From the NCBI GenBank assembly GCA_009193035.1, contig SWDT01000003.1, positions 186,001 through 250,000 of the forward strand: a DNA stretch of 64,000 nucleotides, given 5' to 3'. This stretch comes from Halicephalobus mephisto (Eukaryota > Nematoda > Chromadorea > Rhabditida > Panagrolaimidae). Within the stretch, counting starts at the first letter, position 1; the number at the start of each line of letters is the position of its first letter. Shown piece by piece: positions 35,995 to 46,300 of the stretch. A program made the translations under genes and the position numbers. The notes beneath the pieces were generated by a model. That model searched no databases, was not told where the DNA came from, and saw nothing but the letters and a program-made list of their open reading frames with translations.

Positions 35995-36700
35995 AATTTT
36001 TAGACCAGTTTTGTCGGTTACTGTATTGGTTATTTTAGGCTACTTCAGGAACTAAGAAAACTGGTTTAAAAAATAAAGAATAAAATTATTAGGAAATAAT
36101 GAATTAATCACCATACTGTAGATTTTCATTTTTTTAGATCAGTTTTGTCGGTTACTGTAACGGTTATTTTAGGAACTAAGAAAACTGATAAAAAAAAAGT
36201 AAAATTATTACGAAATAATGTATCAATCACCATACTGTAGATTTTTATTTTTTTAAATCAGTTTTGTCGGTTACTGTATTGGTTATTTTAGGTCATTTTA
36301 ATAACAAAAAATAAAATTATTACGAAATAGATTAAAAACCTTCCAATGTATCAATCACCATACTGTAGATTTTTATTTTTTTAAATCAGTTTTACCAGTT
36401 ACTGTATTGGTTATTTTAGGAAGTAAGAAAACTGATAAAAAAAAAGTAAAATTATTACGAAATAATGAATCAATCACCATACTGTAGATTTTTATTTTTT
36501 TAGACCAGTTTTGTCGGTTACTGTAAAGGTTATTTTAGGAAGTAAGAAAACTGATAAAAAAAAATAAAATTATTACGAAATAATGAATCAATCACCATAC
36601 TGTAGATTTTTATTTTTTTAAATCAGTTTTACCAGTTACTGTACTGCCATTTCAATAACCAACAAAACTGATCCAAAAAAACAAAAATATACTGTACAAA
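35995..36700. repeat. Array C, copy 2
   Basis: Six units of about 100-120 bp of the ATCAGTTTTGTCGGTTACTG family. They have the same unit order as 28440-29010 in the intron 6-7 kb upstream, in the same orientation. Confidence 0.85.
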
Positions 36701-37350
36701 AGTTACTTTCCTGGAGATACTTATTTCTTTTTAAATTACATTGATTTTGAAAATTAATTTTTTCAATCAATTAAGATTTTTAAGTTTTTAAAATTTCGAA
36801 TGTAAAAAATAAATTTTAAAAAATCAGAAAAATGCCAGAGGGGACATCTACCGTACAACCGCGGAATTGCACACTTTACTTTCCATCCGTTAATTTTCAG
36901 TGAATCCGGTCCAAGCTGCTTATTTCGAAATATTTCTTAATTCAGTTTCTGGTGCTTTCTCGTGAAATTTTATCTTGCCGTCAATTGTGCCTTTTTCACT
37001 TGTATACTTTTTTCTGATTTTTTTTCCGAGTGAATTTTAAATGGCAATTGATCGAAATAAACCTAATTTTTTATGTTTTTCGATGGTCCAACAATCCCAA
37101 AAAATCGGATTTTCAAAGAAGTACTTTTCTTCAGTTTTGAAATATCTTCCTTCCGGAAAATCTGGAAACAATTAATTCTGTCAAAAATTCGTCCATGATG
37201 AACACGAAGAATCCAAAAAAAACAATTCTCTTCAATTCGAAGAAAAATGAAAATCGGTGAGAATTTTGGAATTAACCGTTCACTGGTTACTGTAACGTCA
37301 GTCGGGAAACTACATTTATCGGAATCGGAGTTTTTGAAAATTGTATGTTT
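36701..37350. other. Intergenic DNA after the PDE gene
   Basis: Contains a good acceptor, TTAATTTTCAG, at 36890-36900 followed directly by TGA, a possible 3'-terminal exon for the optional donor at 35909. Otherwise no gene is seen. Confidence 0.4.
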
Positions 37351-37354
37351 TGTA

Positions 37355-37860
37355 GATTCAGGAACGAGGATTCGGGATCCACGGCTGATTTTTGGTAGAT
37401 GTCCTTCTGGAGTGGGAGATTTGGATCTAGATGTGGGATTTCATATATCATTTGTCAAGACTTAGTGTTTTTTAAATATATTATAGTTCATTTTGTAGAT
37501 ATTTAAATGGTTATTTAAAATATATAATTAATTTTTGTTAAATAATTTTCAAAAAAGAAGAAAATTGGATCTAGATGTGGGATTTCATATATCATTTGTC
37601 AAGATTTAGTTAGTGTTTTTTAAATATATTATAGCTCATTTTGTAGATATTTAAATAATAATTTAAAATATGTAATTAATTTTTATTAAATAATTTTCAA
37701 AAAGAAGAAAATTGGACGTGTATGAAATCTCATATATCGTATTTTCAAATTCAATGTATTTTTCGAAACACTCTCTAGTTCATTTTGTAGATATTTAAAT
37801 AGTTATTTAAAATATATAATTAATTTTTGTTAAATAGTCTTCAAAAAAGAGAAAATTGAA
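37355..37860. repeat. Array A, second copy
   Basis: Repeats the 5' module (GGATTCGGGATCCACGGCTG) and three GGATCTAGATGTGGGATTTC units. It is nearly identical to 9640-10020 although 27 kb apart, so the composite moved or was copied as a block. Confidence 0.85.
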
Positions 37861-38249
37861 TAATAACTTTTGGAATTTCATACGTCACAAATTCAGATTT
37901 ATTCGAAATACTTTTAAAAAGTACATATCTAATTTTGTAGGTTTTTACACATTTTTTCAAAACCAATTTTCTTTTTTTTTCAGAGCTATCTTCTGAAATA
38001 AAAAAATTAAACTTAAAAAATTAAAAATTTTATAATTGTTTTTAATTTTATTAATTTTAATGTTTTTAATTTTGTGTGTTTTTTGCTTTGATTATAACTA
38101 TCCGTTGAGACCAGTTAATCCCTATGGTTTACGGTATCTCAGTCCGCGTTACTCCGCTTTCGGACATCTTCAAACAAAAGTATGAAAACCACGAGGATAT
38201 CTGAGGTACCAGAATCATTCCTAACTATTTGTTTATCCTGTGCATCATT

Positions 38250-38636
38250 ACACAAAAAAATAACTTTTGGCTTTTTAAAAATTACGAAATATAACAAAAT
38301 TGTTACATTTTTATGAATATTTGATTTTTATGACGAAAATTAAAAAGTAATAATGACGATTGTTATTTGTTACTGGATTAAAAGTTGTATTTTTTGTGTA
38401 GTTGATATCGGTGGATTGTATATGATATACTATACATTAAAACGGGTCTGATTATGAAATATATTTATTCAATGAATAGTTGTATTAAATTTACACAAAA
38501 AAGCGTAACTTTTGGCTTCTTAAAAATTGCAAAATTATCACATTTTTATGAATATTTGACTTTTGTGACGAAAAATAATAAATAATAGTGACGATTTTCA
38601 CTTTTTACTGAGCCAGAAGTTACGTTTCTTAGTGTA
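38250..38636. mobile_element. ACACAAAAAA MITE pair (reverse orientation)
   Basis: Two units (38250-38400 and 38493-38636) in the opposite orientation to the copies near 11 kb, joined by the inverse of the same spacer (GGATTGTATATGATATACTA). Confidence 0.8.
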
Positions 38637-38768
38637 GTAGTCTTTCTGGATCGACGGTGTTATTGCCATTGTGATGAATTACTGTAATCCCAGTCCGTCC
38701 TCCTCCTAATCAAAGAACCCAAAATTATATATTTTGGTTTTCTGGAACGTCGTCAGAAGCCCGTCAAA

Positions 38769-39171
38769 ATGAGACCCGGATTTGTGGATTTCCTGGATTA
38801 TCCCGATCCGGAAGGGCGTTTGGCAAATTGGACTACAGATTCCGAATTTACTTTTGAAAAAAAATTGAATTTTTATTTTTTTTAAAAACTCCGATTTTTG
38901 AAATTTTAAAAGTGGTTTTTGTTCGAAAATTGTTTTACTTTCTTTTTGTTTTTTTAAATTAAAAAATTAACAAAAATCAATTGTTAAATCTTACTACAGT
39001 AATATGTAACGGATGTTTAAATTTTTAAATTTTATTTTTTCAGGTCTTTGGAATCACAATCCGTGCCTTGAATCACTTTCTTCAAGAAGAGTATCTCTGA
39101 TTCTACGGTTAACAGCGGGTTTAGTGGTTGTTACGGTACTTTATGTAAACAATAAAATGAAATTTTACTAA
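38769..39171 (+). CDS. Candidate small single-pass membrane protein, two exons
   Basis: Exon 1, 38769-38817 (MRPGFVDFLDYPDPEG plus one base, donor GGGC|GTTTGG); exon 2, 39044-39171 (acceptor TTATTTTTTCAG). Phases join to give Arg: PEGRLWNHNPCLESLSSRRV, then SLILRLTAGLVVVTVLYVNN and KMKFY with TAA. Product 58 residues: a short acidic N-terminus, WNHNPC, two Arg, a hydrophobic helix of about 17 residues and a basic tail. Size and layout resemble small mitochondrial or ER membrane subunits, but I recognise no family. The intron (226 nt) has a weak donor and a good acceptor. Composition at the ATG (AAAATGAGACCCGG) stands out from the AT-rich surroundings. An AATAAA overlaps the end of the frame. 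Confidence 0.45.
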
Positions 39172-39650
39172 ACTTTTCACAAAAAATGAAAATTTAAATT
39201 TATGTAAAAAATAAAATGAAATTTTATTAAACTTTTCACAAAAAATAAAAATTTAAATTTATGTAAAATAAAATAAAATTTTATTAAACTTTTTACAAAA
39301 AATGAAAATTTAAATTTATTTAAAAAATAAAATGAAAATTTTAAATTTATGTAAAAAATAAAAATTTTAATTTATTTAAAAAATAAAATGTAAAATTACT
39401 CAGTTTTTTATTTTAAAAAATGTTTAATTTTTTGCAAAAAAAAAGTTTTTAAATTTTTTTACATTCTGAAACCTTGAAGGTCCGTGACATTTTCATGTTT
39501 AATTTTCGACTAAAATGTAGTCTTTAAATAATAAATTAATGATAAAAATAGCAAAATTGAGAAAGTGCCAAAAGTGATCTTCGTAATCGAGGCTTAATTT
39601 AACTCCACCTGATGGCCTGTAGCACTGCATAAGTTAACGACGTGAACGGA
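39172..39650. repeat. AT repeats after the small gene candidate
   Basis: 39172-39400 carries four units of about 55-60 bp with AATAAAATGAAATTTTATTA and ACTTTTCACAAAAAATGAAA. They appear to start inside the 3' end of the candidate gene. 39470-39650 shows nothing recognisable. Confidence 0.6.
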
Positions 39651-39654
39651 AAAA

Positions 39655-39960
39655 ATATAAGAGAAATATAAGAAGAAATATAAGAGAAATATAAGAAGAA
39701 ATATAAGAGAAGAAATATAAGAGAAAATATAAAAAGAAGAAATAAAAGAGGAAAAAATATAAGAGAAGAAATAAAAGAGGAAAAAATATAAGAAGAAATA
39801 TAAGAGGAAGAAATATAAGAAGAAATATAAGAAGAAATATAAGAGAAATATAAGAAGAAATATAAGAGAAGAAATATAACAGGAAAAAAAATATAACAGG
39901 GAGAAATATATTTTTTTGTCCTATATTTTTTCTTTTTATAAGAGAAAGAAATATAAGGTA
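39655..39960 (+). repeat. Purine-only microsatellite
   Basis: Long AAGAGAAATATAAGAAGAAA-type tract, one strand nearly free of C. It ends in a T-rich inverse segment (TATATTTTTTCTTTTTATA) followed by ATAAGAGAAAGAAATATAAG, so the right end can fold back. Confidence 0.8.
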
Positions 39961-40379
39961 TGAAAGAAATTACTAATTATGTGTGGAAATCGGCTTTTGG
40001 AATTGAATTTAGGCATCTAGGCCATGGTGATGACAACATTATGCAAGATTTTAGGATACCATAATTGGTTTAATATTTTTTCCTACTGCTGTTAACGATA
40101 AAGTTCAATTTTTGCCATCGATTTCCATAAAATTTCTGAAATTAATTATTTTTTGAAATGGTCGGCCAACGGTTATCGATGAGTCAGACGCCTTTTGGTT
40201 TATTTCAGCTGCACATGGAGTAAAATGTAATAAACCTAATACGGTCGTAAACTAATTTACACATGAATCCCAACATCTTTCAAATGATTAAATCCCTTAC
40301 CAAAAAGAATCCTCTAACCCTTTGTCTTTCATGCAAAAAAGGATACATGGTATATAATATATAAATAATTAAAACAGCT

Positions 40380-41070
40380 CTGATGTACCGGATACATTAC
40401 ATTGAATGTATCGATAATTGAATATAATATTGATATATTTAATGTATGAATGTATTAAAATAGATATGATATATCAGATATATTACATTTGATGTATAAA
40501 TACTTTATGTTGACTTCGACGCATCGTATATAATGTATGGATGCATTTAATGACTCTGATGTGTCATATACATTGTATTCGATGTATTGAATATAATATT
40601 GATATATTGTATATAATGTATGGATGCATTTAAATGGCTCTGATGTATCATATACATTGTATTCGATGTATTGAATATAATATTGATATATTGTATATAA
40701 TGTATGGATGCATTTAAATGGCTCTGATGTATCATGTACATTATATTCAATGTATAGGTGCATTAAATGTGATATTAATATATTCTATTTATCATATTGG
40801 TACATTAAGTATAATATCAGTGCACCATATTCAGTATATAGATATATTAAAACGATTGATGTATAAGATACGTTATATTCAATATATCAATAGACTAAGT
40901 GTGATATCGATATATTACATTTACTATATCAGTACATTAAAACAGCTCTGATATATTGGATACATTGTATTACATACATCGACAGACTAGGTGTGATATC
41001 GATGCATTATATTTATTATATCAGTGCATTAAATATAATGTATCTGATATATTAGAGCCATTTTAATGTA
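40380..41070. repeat. Array with 84-bp core unit
   Basis: The centre (40545-40740) has 84-bp units with GATGTATCATATACATTGTA, TTCGATGTATTGAATATAAT and GGATGCATTTAAATGGCTC. Flanks hold decayed copies. Because 84 is divisible by 3, both strands stay open as a 28-residue repeat, which is not a protein. Confidence 0.85.
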
Positions 41071-41079
41071 CCTTTTTGT

Positions 41080-42030
41080 GTTATCTATAAATAAGAAGTA
41101 AAATGTAGTAAGCAAAATAAATACAGTAACACTAGACAATCTACTTAGAAATAGAAAGATCTCCAAACTGATGAAATACTCATCAAAGAAGAATCTCCAC
41201 ATCCTTAACCCTTACCTTCAGCTGTATATTAAAAGAAATAAAATGCTGTACCAAAACAAATACCATCATAATATACAAGTTTTTATGAATCCAAAGATCT
41301 TCAAACTAATAAAATACTTATCAAAGGACTCCCTAACCCTATACCCCTATGACCTTAGATGTATATTGAAGTAATAAAAGAACTACATTCAACACAGTAT
41401 TAACTTACAAACTTTGCATTTATTCATGAGAATGATTCAGATCAACTGAATTCTTCTCCAAAAACACTTTTTCGATATCTGTCATTTAAAAATATAAAAT
41501 ACAGTAAATTAAACATACTATCAACTTATAATCTTCTTCTTCTCAGTGTTCATTCCGCATTATGCAAGGTCCGCTTACAATATCGCGCGAAAATTACAAA
41601 CATAAGATTACTTAAAACTGACAATGATGATCACGGATATTCTTGATATTACTAATCCCTTCTTGATGATCGGCTTGTCGTAGGACCCTGACGTCTGATA
41701 CTATCAACTTATAATCTTCACATATATCTTCGAAAATCTTATATTCACTAAATTCCATTCAAAACAAGGTTGTATTTTTATTACTATCTCAGTTTTACAA
41801 AAAAACAATAAATTCAACACAGTATTAGACTATAATTTTTTTTATAAATTTTCAACGATCTTCTACGTTGACTAGATTCCTCTCGAGATATTTCTCTTAT
41901 TTTTTATTACTATTTCAATTTCACAAGAGAAATAATATAAATTCAATACAGTATTACCTACAATCTTCACATAAATTCCTAAAAGTTCCCCAGATTGAAA
42001 TTCTCGTCAAGAAAAATCCGTCTTTTACGA
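41080..42030. other. Intergenic DNA without clear features
   Basis: Moderately AT-rich with recurring ATTCAACACAGTATTA words (41390, 41810, 41940). No gene recognised. Confidence 0.4.
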
Positions 42031-42257
42031 TATACTGTAAAAACTCCAATAGACGGGTTGTCCGTCTATTTTTCAACTCTTTAACACATGGTGGACAATG
42101 TGGGCCATATGTGGTACACAACCTCTGGATGCGGCACATAATATTTCGTGACAAATTTATTTTTTCGATTTCGAATTTTCTTTGTTTTTGTAACTAACAA
42201 ATACCTCTAGATTAAACAAAACATTGACGGATTTGGACCACAGAAAAAAGAAGAAAA

Positions 42258-42435
42258 TACAGTAGAAGTTGGATAAAGATATTTCTTGGAATCGGCCAAA
42301 GCCTATGTTATAACGAAGGATATACTATAGCAGGGTAAATTTGAAGGCAGACTAACCAAACTCACTCATTCAGACCGTATGCTATAACAAAAGATATATT
42401 ATAGTAAGGGTATCTTATATCCAAGTTCTACTGTA
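42258..42435. mobile_element. Tc/mariner-like MITE, copy 1 (178 bp)
   Basis: Starts TACAGTAGAAGTTGGATA and ends ATCCAAGTTCTACTGTA. Interior has GCCTATGTTATAACGAAGGA and TATATTATAGTAAGGGTATC. TA-bounded CAGTAGAAC-type ends resemble Tc1/mariner relatives. Confidence 0.75.
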
Positions 42436-42491
42436 TTACAATTTCGAAATAAACTTGTTCCATTTCCACTTTTTATAATAGTATTATATTA

Positions 42492-42665
42492 TAGTCGAAC
42501 TTGGATATAAGATACCCCGTTAGAATCGAACGAAGCCTATATTATAAGGAAGGATATATTATAGCGGGGTAAATTTGAAGGCAGACTAACTAAATTTAAT
42601 CAGACCGCATGCTATAGCAAGAAATATATTATAGTAAGGGTATCTTATATCCAAGTTCTACTGTA
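42492..42665. mobile_element. Tc/mariner-like MITE, copy 2 (174 bp)
   Basis: Left end TAGTCGAACTTGGATATAAG, right end TATCCAAGTTCTACTGTA; interior about 85-90% like copy 1 by eye. Same orientation, 56 bp after copy 1, both inside the larger inverted-repeat element. Confidence 0.75.
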
Positions 42666-42931
42666 TATCACTTTGGATCCATGACACACAACATCAAAAA
42701 CATGCATTGTCCACAATGTGCTAAGAATAGTTCCATTCTATTGGAGTTTTTACAGTATCCACTTGAGTACTTCCTGATCTGATTGTCTTTCTCCAGAAGC
42801 CACAGAATTTTCAAAAAGTGAACATGTTTATTTTTCTAACCCTTGGAATCCTTTGTACAAAAATCTACAGTTCATCGATTCCACTTTGAACTTAAAACTC
42901 ATTTACCGTAATTACTGGGAAAGAATCTTGA

Positions 42932-43371
42932 TCAACATTGTTGAAGGGTCAAAGGGATGGGCTTGGGGAAGAAGAGAGCAGACGAGATGGCTAGTTGATC
43001 GTTGGTTTTTGGAAGAAGATTCATCAAATTATTTGAATTTTGATCCATTTCGAAATTAACTGAAAAATTTGACGGATGCATTGGTGAAAGTGAAGCTGTT
43101 GAATTCGACGATGACGAACACGATGATCCTGTTGACGAAACAGAAGCTGCAGATGAACATGATTTTTTAGATTGTTGTGCTGATCTAGGATACATGGATC
43201 CTGTTCTACGGTATCTTGTCATTATTTTCGAAACACAACTGTGAGTAACTCCGATGATTCTGGCAATGTGACTAATTTTGTGACCTTTTTCGTACAAATC
43301 CAGAATTTTCTGTCTGTCAGCCATCCCCAGGGGTCTTCCGGGGTTGTAAGATCTGCCTAGTTTGTTCTTCG
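42932..43371 (-). CDS. npax-like exon 3: PAI domain and C-terminus
   Basis: Acceptor (minus) TTATTTCAG at 43372. Encodes KNKLGRSYNPGRPLG, MADRQKILDLYEKGHKISHI, ARIIGVTHSCVSKIMTRYRR and TGSMYPRSAQQSKKS, then a Ser run and the tail ending PIPLTLQQC with stop at 42932. GVTHSCVSKIMTRY is the recognition helix region of the PAI domain. Confidence 0.93.
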
Positions 43372-46300
43372 CTGAAATAACTAAATTATTTACAGTATGT
43401 ATTAAGTTCTAAGAAGAATGTTGCACAAAAAAAGAAACATAATTTCTGGCACAGTAACAAACAGAAATCATCCCTATTATAGAATTTTCGTCACAAAATT
43501 CGAATATTTATAAAAATGTAACAATTTTGTTACATTTCGCAATTTTTACGGGAATAAAAGTTACTTTTTTGTGTAAATTTAATATAATTATACGTTGAAT
43601 CTAATATATCTGATAATCAGACCTGTTTCAATGTATAGTATATCATATACAATCCACAGATATCAACTACACAAAAAATATAACTTTTAATTCAGTAACA
43701 AATGCAAATCGTCACTATTATTTATTATTTTTCATCACAAAAGTCAAATATTCATAAAAATGTAACAATTTTGTTACATTTTGCAATTTTTACGGAAATA
43801 AAAGTTACTTTTTTGTGCATAAGTAAAAATATAGAGGTAGATCTGTTTCGTATTATCAAAGTTGACTTTCGGATTTTTCTTGTAAAAAAACCAGATTTTT
43901 CAAGTTCAAAAAATTGTCTTACTTAGATTGATAGAATTTAATATATTAATTTTTTCAAATAGAAAAAAGTTTAGATTTTTTTCAACGTAAAAATTCAAAT
44001 TTCAACTTTAATTTTGAAGTTGGACTTTGATGATCAACTTTGATGACCAACTTTGGTGATACAGAGCACTGAACACTCCTTAGTAAAATTGAAGTCCTTT
44101 TATATCCTAGTTTTGGTCGTTAACATTTTACCGGCTAATAGCCTCGGGGGTCGGATTAGTACGTTAAACTAGTAGCTTCCAGGGTCGGTCTCTACAGTAT
44201 ACCAAAAGAACTTACAAATCGAATTCTGAAGATATGAAAGATCATCATTGGAGGAATTTCTGGAAGAAGGAGAACTGGGTGCTCGTTCGGGAAATACTGT
44301 AAGAAAGTTCTTCGGAGGAATCGGGGTCGGTTTGACGGGGAGCTGGATGGAGGCCGGAAGAGAGTAAGAGTGGAACAGGGGGGCCTTAGGGAGGTTCACC
44401 GACAGGAAAGCCTGACGATCCGCAATCGACTGCTAAAACGAATGACTTACAGTACTTTTGTAAAATTTTAGAAATTTTAAAAATCAAAATTCTGTGAAAA
44501 TTTTTCAAAAAAATTCAATTTAAAAAAAAACTGAAAATTTAAATTAATTTTTCTAAATTTTTTAGAATACTGTAAAAAGTTCGAGGAATTTATAAAAATT
44601 TCTAGAATCCCACAGAAGCTTCTGAAGGCCTCTAGAATTTCAGGAAAATTTCCAAACTTTTCAGAATCCCAAAACTCCTAAATTCTTAAAAAATAAAAAA
44701 AATAATTTTTAATTAAAAATTTAAAAATTATTTTTAATTAGAAATTTTAAAAATAAAAAAAATTATTTTTAATTAAAAACTTTAAAAATTTATTTTTAAT
44801 TGAAATTTTAAAAATTTAAAAATTTATTTTTAATTGAAATTTAAAAATAAAAAAAATTATTTTTAATTAAAAATTAAAAAATTTATTTTTAATTGAAATT
44901 TTAAAAATTTAAAATTTATTTTTATTTGAAATTTTAAAATTATTTTTATTTAAAATTTTTTTAAATTTTAAAATTATTTGTAATTAAAAATTTTAATATT
45001 CATTTTTGATGTTTGAAATTTAATATTTCTTGGAATTTTTTGATCCTACAGGAATTCATTGACGTCTTCATCGTGGGTCCGGATTTGTAGACATGTCTCA
45101 AAAATACGGATGAATATAAAATAAGAGATTTAAGGGATTTTGTCATCACAATGTAGTTTGATCGTCATTTTGAATTTTTTTAGATAAATAAAAAATAATT
45201 TTTAAAAAATAAATATTAATCGTTTCAGGACCATTTTTTTGGAAATTTTTAAAAATTAATCCCGAAACGAAAAAATTCAAAAAATCATCACCAGAAACTA
45301 CAGTATACTTTAACACCGAAGTTATTTGAAATTTTCATCCAGGAAATAAAGATTAAAGGAATTACAAAAAAAAATTAAGACAGTGGTCTCGCCGCGAATG
45401 ATTCTTAAAAAATAATTTATTAATATCGTAATTGAAAAATTAATCAAGTATCATTTACGTCAATGCCACTACTCGGAATTATTATCGCAGATAATGAGGA
45501 TTTAAAAAATCCAAAAATGAAAAATCGTAGGCCCCACAATGAATGAAAATTAAAAAACAATTTATCAAGATTACTGTAAAAAATAAATTAAACATTATTT
45601 GTGTCGAGATTAGTATTTCAATTTTTTAAATACTAGTTCTGGCATGAATGAAAATTGAAAAATAATTCACTAAGATTACTGTAAAAAATAAATTAAACAT
45701 TATTTGTGTGGGGATTGTTATTTCAATTTTTTTAATACTAGTTTTGGCATGAATGAAAATTAAAAAACAATTTACCAAGATTACTGTAAAAAGTAAATTA
45801 AACTATTCGTGTCGAGATTGTTATTTTAATTTTTTGAGAATAGTGGTCTCAGCACGAATAAAAGTTAAAAGACAATTTATCAGGATTACTGTAAAAAATA
45901 AATTAAACTATTCGTGTCGAGATTATTATTTCAATTTTTTTAATACTAGTCCCAGCACGAATGATGTTTAAAAAATATTTCACTAAATTTATACTAAAAA
46001 TAAATTAATTATGATTTGTATTGTGATTTTTGTTTTGAATCGTTTTTGTAAAATAAAAATCGAACAAAAATTGTCGATCCCATCGCGAAAATTGCTCGAT
46101 TTATTTTTCAATTATGGGGCTCGGTTACCGGTCTTTTTAATTTGAAAAAAATCGAATCTTCCAGAGTGGACAATTCAAAAAACCAATTTGCACTATTAAA
46201 AAGCAAAAAATCAGGTTTTCAAACTAGAACTTTTCTTCGATCCGAGACTGGATTTGGCAAAAATTCAAATCAGTATTCAGATCCGTAAAAATTAAACGTC

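Larger units (their letters stand above)
42033..42757. mobile_element. 725-bp inverted-repeat element with nested MITEs
   Basis: Begins TACTGTAAAAACTCCAAT at 42033 and ends with the inverse complement at 42737-42757 (about 21 matched bases). A second inner pair (GGTGGACAATGTG near 42090; CATTGTCCACAATGTG near 42706) extends the arms. There is no transposase frame. Two other MITEs lie inside it. Confidence 0.75.

Noticed and set aside
40455..40951. Repeat proteins on both strands (TLYTIYQYYIQYIEYNV)
   Set aside because: Artefact of an 84-bp tandem unit without stops.
41868..42197. 109-codon plus-strand frame (FLSRYFSYFLLLFQFHKRN)
   Set aside because: It runs into the terminal inverted repeat of the 725-bp element and has no splice context.
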